From Nocardia pseudobrasiliensis NBRC 108224 (GTDB lineage Bacteria > Actinomycetota > Actinomycetes > Mycobacteriales > Mycobacteriaceae): DNA of 50,330 bases. Positions 39,377 through 48,809 of the stretch are shown piece after piece; positions within the stretch are counted from its first letter, which is position 1; each line of letters starts with the position of its first letter. Position numbers and translations under genes: made by a program. The notes beneath the pieces were generated by a model. That model made no database searches and was not told the origin of the DNA. It worked only from the letters and a program-made list of their open reading frames with translations. The stretch covers positions 1 through 50,330 of the forward strand of contig NZ_BDBS01000068.1 in the NCBI RefSeq assembly GCF_001613105.1, written 5' to 3'.

Positions 39377-40548
39377 CACGCACCTGCCCATCCGGCACGC
39401 GGGTCGAACCCGCCTTCCTTCTCCGCCTCGGCATAGCGCCGAAGCGCATCGGATGCATTGTCGTCCAGCTTCTGCGGAACCGCGACCTTGACCGTCACCA
39501 GCAGGTCACCGGCGCCGCCGCCGCGCTTGGGCACACCGCGCCCGCGCACCCGCAGGGTCCGGCCGTCGGCGGTACCCGGTGGCACCTTCACACCGACCCG
39601 GCCGTCCAGCGTGGGCACGGAAACCGTTGTACCCAGCACTAATTCGGCATAGCTGACGGGCAGCACCAGGGTCAGGTCATCGCCGTTGCGGCCGAAGACC
39701 TTGTCCTGGCTGACGTGCACGGTGACGAACAGATCGCCCGCGGGAGCGCCCCGCAGACCCGCCTCGCCCTGACCCGCCAGCCGAATCCGCTGACCATCGC
39801 GCACCCCGGGCGGGATGCGCACGGTGATTGTGCGGGTGCGGTTCTGGATACCGGTGCCGCGGCAGTCCGAGCACGGATCGTCGATGATCGATCCGGTCCC
39901 GCGGCAGTCGTCGCACGGCTCGCTGAATCCGAACGCACCCTGGTTGCGGCTGATGACGCCGGTTCCGTTGCAGTGCGGGCAGACTCGCGGGCTGGTACCC
40001 GGCTTGGCGCCGCTGCCGTGACAGGTCGTACACGGCGACGGACTGGTCATCCGCAGCGGGACGGTGACGCCCTGTGCGGCCTCCCGGAAACCGAGGGTCG
40101 TCTCGGTCTCCACATCGCTGCCGCGGCGCGGGCGCGAGGACGCCCGCGTTCCGCCGCCGCGATTGAACAGACCGCCCAGCAGATCGCCCAGGCCACCGTC
40201 GCCCGCGCCGGCCGCGGCGCCGCCGAAGATGTCACCCAGGTTGAACTCGCTGAAACCGCTCTGTCCGGCGTAACCGCCACCCGGCGAGAATCCGCCGCGA
40301 CCGAAACCTCCGCTGGCGAACAGCCTGCGCGCCTCGTCGTATTCCTTGCGCTTCTCGGCATCCGACAGCACGGCATGGGCCTCGCTGACGGCCTTGAACC
40401 GCTCCTCGGCCTTGCTGTCTCCCGGATTCTTGTCCGGGTGCAGATCACGGGCCAGTTTGCGGTAGGCCTTCTTGATCTCGTCCGGCGTGGCGCTGGAGGA
40501 AACACCCAGCTCTTTGTAGAAGTCCTTTTCCAGCCACTCCCGATTCAC
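39376..40548 (-). CDS. dnaJ: Co-chaperone DnaJ
   Basis: A 390-residue class A J-protein. The J domain carries HPD in DLHPDKNPGD (about residues 37-46). A Gly/Phe-rich linker follows (GGFGRGGFSPGGGYAGQSGF), then four CxxCxGxG zinc motifs (CTTCHGSG, CPHCNGTG, CDDCRGTG, CSDCRGTG) and a C-terminal substrate-binding domain. The start is GTG 40548 with AAGGAGGAG upstream, 21 bp after grpE. Its stop overlaps the hspR start. It delivers clients to DnaK and stimulates its ATPase. Confidence 0.96.
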   Translation of the reverse strand: MNREWLEKDFYKELGVSSSATPDEIKKAYRKLARDLHPDKNPGDSKAEERFKAVSEAHAVLSDAEKRKEYDEARRLFASGGFGRGGFSPGGGYAGQSGFSEFNLGDIFGGAAAGAGDGGLGDLLGGLFNRGGGTRASSRPRRGSDVETETTLGFREAAQGVTVPLRMTSPSPCTTCHGSGAKPGTSPRVCPHCNGTGVISRNQGAFGFSEPCDDCRGTGSIIDDPCSDCRGTGIQNRTRTITVRIPPGVRDGQRIRLAGQGEAGLRGAPAGDLFVTVHVSQDKVFGRNGDDLTLVLPVSYAELVLGTTVSVPTLDGRVGVKVPPGTADGRTLRVRGRGVPKRGGGAGDLLVTVKVAVPQKLDDNASDALRRYAEAEKEGGFDPRAGWAGA

Positions 40549-40569
40549 CGGGCATCTCCTCCTTTCTGT

Positions 40570-41228
40570 TTACTGCTCGCCCGCGCCGGCATCCGTGCCA
40601 GCGTTCGTCACATCCGGCGTCGCCGCCAGATCCGCCACCCCATCGGTGACTCCGACCAGTGCGTGCCGCAGCACGCGGTCACCGAAGCGGTAACCCTTGC
40701 GCATGACCACACCGATCACCGGATTGTGTCCATCGCCCTCGTGCTGCACGGCCTCGTGCAGGGTCGGATCGAAGGATTCGCCCTCGAGACCGAATTCCTC
40801 GAGGCCCTGCTTGCGCAGCGCGTCGGCGAGCTTGTCCGCCACCGACTTCAACGGTCCCGCCTCCAGATCGCCGTGCGCGCGGGCACGGTCGAGATCGTCG
40901 AGCACACCGAGCAGTTCGGTGACCACCGCGGCCTTGGCCGTCTCGACGGCCGCCTTGCGGTCACGCTCGACGCGCCGACGGTAGTTGGCGTATTCGGCGG
41001 TCAGCCGCTGCAGATCGGCGGTGCGCTCGGCGAGCTCACCACTGATCGTGTCGGCGAGAATGTCCGAACCGTTGTCCGAAAGGGTCGAATCCTGGTTCGC
41101 CCCAGCCGAATCGGCCGGGGCCGCGGCGGCGCCATCGGCCGCCGCGGGCTCACGAACCTCGCCCGTCTCGGGATCGACTTTCCGGTTGTCCACGATGGTG
41201 ACCGGCTCCTGTTCCGGGCTCTGGTTCG

Positions 41229-41232
<4 letters not shown>
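40570..41232 (-). CDS. grpE: Nucleotide exchange factor GrpE
   Basis: A 220-residue DnaK nucleotide exchange factor. A disordered acidic/Ala-rich head comes first (about 1-60), then the long dimerisation helix (LAERTADLQRLTAEYANYRR, VERDRKAAVETAKAAVV) and the beta-wing domain (VMRKGYRFGDRVLRHALVGV). It begins with a GTG that overlaps the dnaK stop (GTGA, 41229-41232), so it is translationally coupled. The order dnaK-grpE-dnaJ-hspR is the standard actinobacterial operon. Confidence 0.95.
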
Positions 41233-43070
<1,838 letters not shown>

Positions 43071-43106
43071 AGTGGGTTCCTCCTAATTGACGTCCATGTC
43101 AGCAAC

Positions 43107-43127
43107 GCTGAGCGCAGTCCGCTCAAT
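43107..43127. promoter_or_regulatory. HAIR-like HspR operator, dnaK-proximal
   Basis: GCTGAGC-N7-GCTCAAT is an imperfect HspR-associated inverted repeat. It overlaps the predicted -10 element and transcript start of dnaK, where a repressor would block initiation. Confidence 0.65.
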
Positions 43128-43154
43128 CCTGCCCGCCGACCCTGTCCGAGTCAA
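43126..43154 (-). promoter_or_regulatory. Candidate housekeeping promoter of dnaK
   Basis: On the minus strand TTGACT (43154-43149), a 17-base spacer and CAGGAT (43131-43126) resemble a SigA promoter; the transcript would begin near 43119, about 50 bases before the start codon. HAIR elements lie on both sides. Confidence 0.5.
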
Positions 43155-43161
43155 CCACAGA

Positions 43162-43182
43162 CTTGAGCCTGTCGCACTCAAT
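43162..43182. promoter_or_regulatory. HAIR operator for HspR, dnaK-distal
   Basis: CTTGAGC-N7-ACTCAAT matches the HAIR consensus CTTGAGT-N7-ACTCAAG at 12 of 14 arm positions. It lies just upstream of the candidate -35 element. A third, weak half-site (GCTCAAC) starts at 43196. Confidence 0.85.
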
Positions 43183-43199
43183 CTTGCCTCGATCAGCTC

Positions 43200-43225
43200 A
43201 ACGAGCGGCCCTCGGGATTGATTCC
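43200..43225 (-). promoter_or_regulatory. Candidate ECF-sigma-like promoter of dnaK
   Basis: Minus-strand GGAATC (43225-43220), 17 bases, then GTT (43202-43200). The spacing equals that in front of clpB, suggesting a shared SigH/SigE-type input to both chaperone units. Confidence 0.4.
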
Positions 43226-43304
43226 CGGTCCGCGAAATTTCTTCGAATGGGCGTATGCGCGACGGCCGAACTCGACGAGCGGAAGGCTCGTGGGGCGCGT
43301 CCGG

Positions 43305-43946
43305 TCAGGACAGCACCTGGTCGGCGAGCGTGTCGTCGAGGCTGACCCGGACGAGGGCGGCGGCCAGATCGGCCTCGCGGCCGGCTGGGCTCAGGTCGGC
43401 GAGTTCCTCCGGCTCGGTGGGCAGGTGGAGGCGGTCCGCGCCCTTGCGCGCGCGTTCGTCGAAATGCGGGCCGATCCAATCCCAGACGCCCTGGGCCTCG
43501 CGCAGGAAGATATCCGCGCCGACCGGGCCGATGCCCTGGAAGTTCTGCAGCAGCTGGGCCAGGCGGGCCGAGTCACGTTCGGCCTCGTCGGCGAGTCCAC
43601 GCAGGTCACCGTGGTAGTTGTCGAGTAGATAGGACGCGTTCGCGCCCAGGCGGCTGGCCGTGGACTCGTCGTAGCGCTTGTAGTGGGCGCGGCCCAGGGC
43701 GTCGACGAGTTCCTGCCAGTCGGCGTCGGCCACGCGCTGCGCGGTGGTATAGCCCGAGCCGACCAGTTCGCGGGCGGCCGCCACCGCGATCTCCGCCGAG
43801 ATGCGGGTGCTCAGCAGCTGGGCGAGCATCAACAGCTGGAACAGCGGAGCGGGCTTGTCCGCCAAGGAGATTCCGGCCTCGGTCGCGTAGCTGGTTCCGG
43901 CCCGGTCCAGCAGCGCCCGCACGATTTCGTCCTGCGATCGACTCAT
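43305..43946 (-). CDS. HhH-GPD-type DNA glycosylase-like protein
   Basis: A 213-residue helical protein like endonuclease III-type glycosylases. The N-terminal part has PAPLFQLLMLAQLLSTRISA, similar to the first helices of the Nth/MutY fold, and the helix-hairpin-helix reads FQGIGPVGADIFLREAQG. The C-terminal cysteine cluster for an iron-sulfur centre is absent, and the usual catalytic Asp/Lys set is not obvious, since FDERA follows where VD(T/R)H(V) is normally seen. It may be a non-catalytic or divergent family member. It precedes dnaK on the same strand but is separated from it by the HspR-controlled promoter region. Confidence 0.65.
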   Translation of the reverse strand: MSRSQDEIVRALLDRAGTSYATEAGISLADKPAPLFQLLMLAQLLSTRISAEIAVAAARELVGSGYTTAQRVADADWQELVDALGRAHYKRYDESTASRLGANASYLLDNYHGDLRGLADEAERDSARLAQLLQNFQGIGPVGADIFLREAQGVWDWIGPHFDERARKGADRLHLPTEPEELADLSPAGREADLAAALVRVSLDDTLADQVLS

Positions 43947-44137
43947 CGCGTACCTCCCTTCGACGAGCTCGGCATACCCCTCGGTTCGGGGCTCACACGC
44001 CGAGGATGGGGAAGCGTTTCGAGCGCAGGGAGGGCGTCGCGTGCGACGGGACCGACGCCGGGCGCGAAGTTCAGGAAGTCGCCGAGGCGGGATTCGGCGC
44101 GCTCCAGGCGTTTTCGACAGGCGGCCGGGATTGCCGA
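43943..44137 (-). CDS. Possible small ORF coupled to the HhH-GPD gene
   Basis: A 64-residue frame (MSAIPAACRKRLERAESRLG, then FLNFAPGVGPVARDALPALE and a basic end) whose TGA overlaps the ATG of the HhH-GPD gene in an ATGA (43943-43946). That overlap is the main support. There is no clear ribosome-binding site before 44137 and the protein is not recognised. It could equally be leader sequence. Confidence 0.3.
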   Translation of the reverse strand, partial: SAIPAACRKRLERAESRLGDFLNFAPGVGPVARDALPALETLPHPRRVSPEPRGMPSSSKGGTR

Positions 44138-44222
44138 CATTCGGTTGGACACCGCCGCGACGCCCTGTGACCGGACAGAGAAGTAACCTCTGTCACGGCG
44201 ATCGCGCGGTACCGTGCCGAAT

Positions 44223-45383
44223 ATGAAGGCTGTGGTCTGTTCCGAAGGCAAGCTCGAGGTCGCCGAGCTCGCGGCGCCGAGACCGGGACCGGGACAGGTT
44301 CTGATCAATGTGGTGCGCTGCGGCATCTGCGGATCGGATCTGCACGCCCGGGTGCACTGCGACGAATTGGCCGACCTGGCACGCGCGACCGGCTACGACC
44401 ATTTCATGCGTTCGGATCAGCGGGTCGTGCTCGGCCACGAATTCGTCGGTGAGGTAGTCGAATACGGCCCGGACTGCCGCAAGCGCTGGAAGCCGGGCAC
44501 CCGGGTGGTCGCGCTGCCGATCCAGCGGCGCGGCCGCGAACCACATCTGACCGGCCTGTCGGAGGCCGCGCCGGGCGGCTATGCCGAACAGGTCGTGGTG
44601 CAGGAGTCGATGACCTTCACCGTGCCGAACGGCCTGTCGTCGGACCACGCCGCGCTCACCGAGCCGATGGCGGTCGCCTGGCACGCCGTGCGCCGGGGCC
44701 GGGTCAGCACCAAACAGACGGCCTATGTCATCGGCTGCGGCCCGATCGGCTTGGCGGTGATCACGATGTTGAAGGCGGCGGGCGTGAAAACCGTTGTCGC
44801 CAGTGATCTGTCGAAGCGTCGCCGCGAACTCGCGACCCGCTGCGGCGCGGATGTCGTGGTCGACCCCGCGGAGACCGAACCGTGGTCCGCCGTACCCCGC
44901 AAGAGCCGCATCACCGGGGCCGCCGATGTGCTCAACCTCGGCTTCGACGCCATGGAGCGGCTGCGCCGAATCCCGAATCTGCCGTGGTGGTACGGCTTTC
45001 GACTGGCGCACACCCTGGACGCGGGGCCCTCGGGCGCGGTCGTGTTCGAATGTGTCGGCGTGCCCGGCATCATCGATCAGATCCTGACCGCCGTACCCCC
45101 GCGCTCACGCGTGATCGTGGTCGGCGTATGTATGCAGGCCGATACGATCCATCCCGCGACGGCCATCAACAAGGAGATCGAACTGCGCTTCGTCCTGGGC
45201 TACGACCCGGGCGAATTCCGCGACACGCTGCATATGATCGCCGACGGCAAGGCCGATCCGGCCCCGCTGATCACCGGCACCGTCGGCCTCGACGGCGTCG
45301 GCAATGCCTTTGCCGCCCTCGGTAATCCGGAACATCACGCCAAGATCCTGATCGATCCGGCCAGCGCGGTCACGGACGCCTGA
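44223..45383 (+). CDS. Zinc-dependent alcohol dehydrogenase family protein
   Basis: A 386-residue MDR enzyme. Catalytic zinc ligands are visible in RCGICGSDLH (C36) and LGHEFVG (H72-E73). The Rossmann motif is VIGCGPIGLAVITMLKAAGV with the following VASDLSKRRRELA; the acidic residue at the strand end favours NAD. The structural-zinc loop with four close cysteines is missing; instead there is an insertion (VALPIQRRGREPHLTGLSEA). An extra segment around 230-260 (LNLGFDAMERLRRIPNLPWW) is unusual. Substrate unknown. ATG 44223 is preferred to the GTG nine bases upstream. It overlaps the convergent iniC-like gene by 14 bp. Confidence 0.82.
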   Translation: MKAVVCSEGKLEVAELAAPRPGPGQVLINVVRCGICGSDLHARVHCDELADLARATGYDHFMRSDQRVVLGHEFVGEVVEYGPDCRKRWKPGTRVVALPIQRRGREPHLTGLSEAAPGGYAEQVVVQESMTFTVPNGLSSDHAALTEPMAVAWHAVRRGRVSTKQTAYVIGCGPIGLAVITMLKAAGVKTVVASDLSKRRRELATRCGADVVVDPAETEPWSAVPRKSRITGAADVLNLGFDAMERLRRIPNLPWWYGFRLAHTLDAGPSGAVVFECVGVPGIIDQILTAVPPRSRVIVVGVCMQADTIHPATAINKEIELRFVLGYDPGEFRDTLHMIADGKADPAPLITGTVGLDGVGNAFAALGNPEHHAKILIDPASAVTDA

Positions 45384-46947
45384 GCCGCAGCAGCGGGGTG
45401 GTCGGCGGTTCGCGCAGCAGTTCGACCAGGCCCTCCGCGCTGCGGGCGGCGGTGAGGCACGCGTTGGCGGTGAACTGATCCGCCAGCGGGTGACGGGCCC
45501 GCGCCCGCCATTTGCGCACGGCGGCAAGGGCTTGTGCGCGCAGCGTCGCGGAGTCCACGTCGGCAGGCAGGCCCAGCCGTAGGTGCGGTGCGACGCCCGC
45601 GCCGCCGATGAGGCGATACAGCTCGGTGAGATCGTCGGCGGGCAGCGGCAGTTCGTCGGTGCGCAGCCGTCCCAACAGGCGCAGTTCGGCGAAGCCGTGC
45701 ACATCGGCGAGCAGGGTGCGCACCCGCGGCAGCAGCTGATCGGCCGGGGTGCCGGGGTGGGCGGATACGATGCGGGCCAGTGCCGTCAGCGCCGAATGCG
45801 CCTGCAATTGGTCGGCGCGCTGGGCGAATTGGACATCGAGCACCGTCCGCAGCTCGTCCAGGCCGCTGCGCTGGGTCAATTCCGCTGCCAGCGTGGCGGA
45901 GTCGCGGACGCCGAGCCGAATCAGCGTGACGGCCATGCGGATTCCGAACAGTCCGAAGCGGGCCGTCAGATGTGCGCGGAGTTCCGGCGCCACCGGCAAG
46001 GGCAGGTCCGAGCGCGCGAAGCGGTCCGCCGACAGTAGGGCCCCGCTCAATTCCTCCGCGGACACCGCCGCCAACGCCTCGAAGGCATCGTATTCGCGCT
46101 GGCGCAGGGTGGCGGCGGCGAAGGCGAGCAGACCCGCCACCGGAATCACCGACTGGCACAGGCCCGTTCGCTCGAGTTCCCCCGCGAAGCGATCGGCGAC
46201 ATCGCGCGCGGAATGCAGGGCGTCGATGCGTCCCGCGCCGATCTCGTCGGCCCGCGAGACCACGCCGATCACGCCGAGCGGCCCCGAATCCCCGCCGGTC
46301 GCGCCGAGCCGCTCCAGGAAGCTCACATCGGCCGCGTCCAGGCGGCGCAGCAGATAGACGATGGCGTCGGCGCCCGGCGGGGCCGCGGCCGATCCGGAAT
46401 CCTCCGGCGTCAGCAGCCGCGCGGTCCGCATCGATACCTCGCGCGACAGTGAGGAGGTGCCCGGGGTGTCGATGATCGTGGTGCGGGCCAGCGCGGCCGC
46501 GGGCCAGTCGACCTCGAGGTGGTCGACCTCGCGGGCCGCGCCGGAATCCCAGCGCAGCGCGGACAGGTCGAAGCTCAGCCCGTGCGCACCCGGCAGGCCG
46601 TCGGCGCCGGGCTGGCGGCGGACCACCACATTCGCGCGCACGCCGTCGGCGGCGAAGGCGGTGACGCGCGGTGCGGAACCGTGGCGATACCAGGTCACCA
46701 TGCGCGTGCACTCGGTCGCGTCCGTCGGCGCGATGTCCTGGCCGACCAGGGCGTTCAACAGCGTCGATTTACCGGCCTTGAGCTGCCCGGCCAACGCGAC
46801 CCGCAGCGGCTGATCGAGCCGCCGCGCGCAGTCGTCGAGCAGTGCGGCCGGGCGGGAACGCGGCGCGAATGCCTGCCGGGCGGCCGCCACCAACCGGCGG
46901 GCCTCGGGCACGATGCCCTGGGCGGTGCCGGTGACCTCGAAACTCAC
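45370..46947 (-). CDS. iniC: IniC-like bacterial dynamin-family GTPase
   Basis: A 525-residue GTPase of the bacterial dynamin-like group. The G1 loop is AGQLKAGKSTLLNALVG (about 53-69), a Thr of the ECTR motif probably serves as G2, G3 is IIDTPGTSSLSREVS and G4-like is VVSRADEIGAG. The remaining 300 residues are helical. In M. tuberculosis iniB-iniA-iniC is an operon induced by cell-wall inhibitors such as isoniazid and ethambutol; here the same order is read leftward with 12 bp between iniA and iniC. The length is close to the mycobacterial protein. Its 3' end overlaps the convergent alcohol dehydrogenase gene. Confidence 0.85.
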   Translation of the reverse strand: MSFEVTGTAQGIVPEARRLVAAARQAFAPRSRPAALLDDCARRLDQPLRVALAGQLKAGKSTLLNALVGQDIAPTDATECTRMVTWYRHGSAPRVTAFAADGVRANVVVRRQPGADGLPGAHGLSFDLSALRWDSGAAREVDHLEVDWPAAALARTTIIDTPGTSSLSREVSMRTARLLTPEDSGSAAAPPGADAIVYLLRRLDAADVSFLERLGATGGDSGPLGVIGVVSRADEIGAGRIDALHSARDVADRFAGELERTGLCQSVIPVAGLLAFAAATLRQREYDAFEALAAVSAEELSGALLSADRFARSDLPLPVAPELRAHLTARFGLFGIRMAVTLIRLGVRDSATLAAELTQRSGLDELRTVLDVQFAQRADQLQAHSALTALARIVSAHPGTPADQLLPRVRTLLADVHGFAELRLLGRLRTDELPLPADDLTELYRLIGGAGVAPHLRLGLPADVDSATLRAQALAAVRKWRARARHPLADQFTANACLTAARSAEGLVELLREPPTTPLLRLRRP

Positions 46948-46959
46948 GCGGTCACCGTA

Positions 46960-48786
46960 CTACCCCGGCAGCATCACCCCGGCCCGGCGGCGCAGTTCGG
47001 CGACGATCCGCAGCTGGTGCTCCAGTTCGGCGCAGCGTTCGTTGCGCCGGGCCGTCTCCACCCCGGCCGCGTCCTGGGCCGCCTGCAGCGAATCGTTGAT
47101 CGAGCGCAGGCTGCGGTCGGCGATACCGGTGAAATGGTCGCGCAGCACCCGGTGCACGCGATGCAGTCGATCGCGAGACTCCTTACCCGCCTCGAAGCTG
47201 ACATCGTCGAGATAGCGCCGGACGGCCGTTTTCGCCTCCGCCCGCCGCCGGGCCAGCCGCTCCCGCTTGTCGTCGCGGAAGGCCTTGCCGCCCAGCAGAA
47301 CTCCGGCGCCGAGTGAGACCGGATTGATCAGCGCCAAGCCCGCGACGGTGCTGGCCAGGCCGACCATCACCATGCCGCCGTAGGAGCCGCGCATGCCGAC
47401 CAGCAGTTTGTGGCCCAGCCCCAGATCCGGTTCCAGATCGACGAGGCTGACCGATTCGACGCGCGAGCCGCCGGATTCCGGGCCCGAGTGCACATTCGGC
47501 AGATCGACCGCCCCGAATTCGACGAAATGCTGGGCCACCCGCTCGCCGAGATGCATCGCGCGGGCGTGTGTCCACAGCAGATTGTCGCCGACGGCGGTGT
47601 CGACGGTCGCGGTCAGCCAATCGGCCATCTGCTCCCACAGCCGGGCCGGATCGTTGTCGTCGATCCAGTCCTCGGCGGTACGGCCGATGGCGCGCAGGCG
47701 ATCTCGCAGATCGTGGTCGATATCCCCGGCCAGATCGGTGATGCCGTCGCCGAGGGTCTGCTGCCAGGCCGCGGTGCGGCGGTGCAGCTCCTCGGCCTGG
47801 GATTTGGCCGTGCGCAATTCGCGGATCGCGGCGGCTCCGCGTTCGGGATCGCGCAGGGCGACCAGCTCACTGCCCAGCGCCAGGGCGACATGTTCGGCGG
47901 CGGAGGAGATGTCCAGGGCCGCGGCGCGACGTGTTTCGAGCTGATCGCGCGTCACCACCTGCTCGCGCAGGAAGTCGAACAGTGCGCCGAAACCCGATTC
48001 GCGGCCGAGTTGTTCATCGCGCAGGCGCATGGCGTGGGTGCGCAGCAGGGCGGAGACGGGGAGGATCGGAACCTCCAAACCATTGCGCTGCAAGTGATTT
48101 TGATCCGCTTCCAGTACCTGACGCCAGTGCGGATACAGGTCGATCTTGCTGAGCACCAGGGCGACCACCGGGCACAGCTGCCGCAGCCGGGCCAGGAGGT
48201 CGACCTCCGGTTCGGTGAGTTCGGTGGAGGCGTCCGAGAGGACCAGTACCGCGTCGGCGGTCGGGGCCATGGTGAGAACCGCTGTGGCCCCGGGGTTTCC
48301 GTGGCCGCCGAGGGCGGGGGTGTCGACGAGTACGATGCCGTCGGCGAGCAGTGGGTTGGGCGCGTGGATGTCCAGGCGCAGCACGTGGCCGTGCGGCGAG
48401 TGCGGGGTCACCGTGTGTATCTCGGTGAGCGGCAACTCGATTCGACGGCCGTCGGCCTCGGTTCCGGCCGGGCCCGCGAGGACGAGTTCGGCCAGTGGGT
48501 GCGGGCCGTGCTGGAGTAGGACGGGCACCGTAGTGGTCGCGTCGTCACCGACGGGGCATGCCTCGAGATTCAACAGCGCGTTGACGAATTGGCTCTTGCC
48601 CTGATTGCCCAGTCCGGCCACCATGATTCGGCGTCGCGGATCGCGCACCCGGGCGGCCAGCTGTTCCAGCCGGCCGACCAGGTCGTCGCGATGCGCGGTC
48701 CGGGCGGCGGCGATGGTCTCCGCGAGCACCGTCAGCAGCGGCAATGCCGGTGTGCCGGATGCGGTTTCGGCCACCACGGTTGTCAT
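46960..48786 (-). CDS. iniA: IniA-like bacterial dynamin-family GTPase
   Basis: A 608-residue dynamin-like protein. The G1 loop is AGLGNQGKSQFVNALL (about 57-72), G3 is VLVDTPALGGHG and G4 is LVLSKIDLYPHW. A glycine-rich hydrophobic segment (MVMVGLASTVAGLALINPVS) sits near residue 475-495, where IniA has its membrane-binding paddle, followed by a basic helix (FRDDKRERLARRRAEAKTAV). Mycobacterial IniA remodels and cuts membranes in a GTP-dependent way and helps tolerate drugs that act on the envelope. ATG 48786 is favoured over the GTG-type start four codons upstream. It lies 23 bp after the iniB-like gene. Confidence 0.87.
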   Translation of the reverse strand: MTTVVAETASGTPALPLLTVLAETIAAARTAHRDDLVGRLEQLAARVRDPRRRIMVAGLGNQGKSQFVNALLNLEACPVGDDATTTVPVLLQHGPHPLAELVLAGPAGTEADGRRIELPLTEIHTVTPHSPHGHVLRLDIHAPNPLLADGIVLVDTPALGGHGNPGATAVLTMAPTADAVLVLSDASTELTEPEVDLLARLRQLCPVVALVLSKIDLYPHWRQVLEADQNHLQRNGLEVPILPVSALLRTHAMRLRDEQLGRESGFGALFDFLREQVVTRDQLETRRAAALDISSAAEHVALALGSELVALRDPERGAAAIRELRTAKSQAEELHRRTAAWQQTLGDGITDLAGDIDHDLRDRLRAIGRTAEDWIDDNDPARLWEQMADWLTATVDTAVGDNLLWTHARAMHLGERVAQHFVEFGAVDLPNVHSGPESGGSRVESVSLVDLEPDLGLGHKLLVGMRGSYGGMVMVGLASTVAGLALINPVSLGAGVLLGGKAFRDDKRERLARRRAEAKTAVRRYLDDVSFEAGKESRDRLHRVHRVLRDHFTGIADRSLRSINDSLQAAQDAAGVETARRNERCAELEHQLRIVAELRRRAGVMLPG

Positions 48787-48809
48787 ACCCGTCCTCACTC
48801 GTCGGTCGA

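Noticed and set aside
43182..43202. Third HAIR site upstream of dnaK
   Set aside because: Only the right half (GCTCAAC) is good; the left half matches CTTG alone, so it is noted as a half-site and not called.
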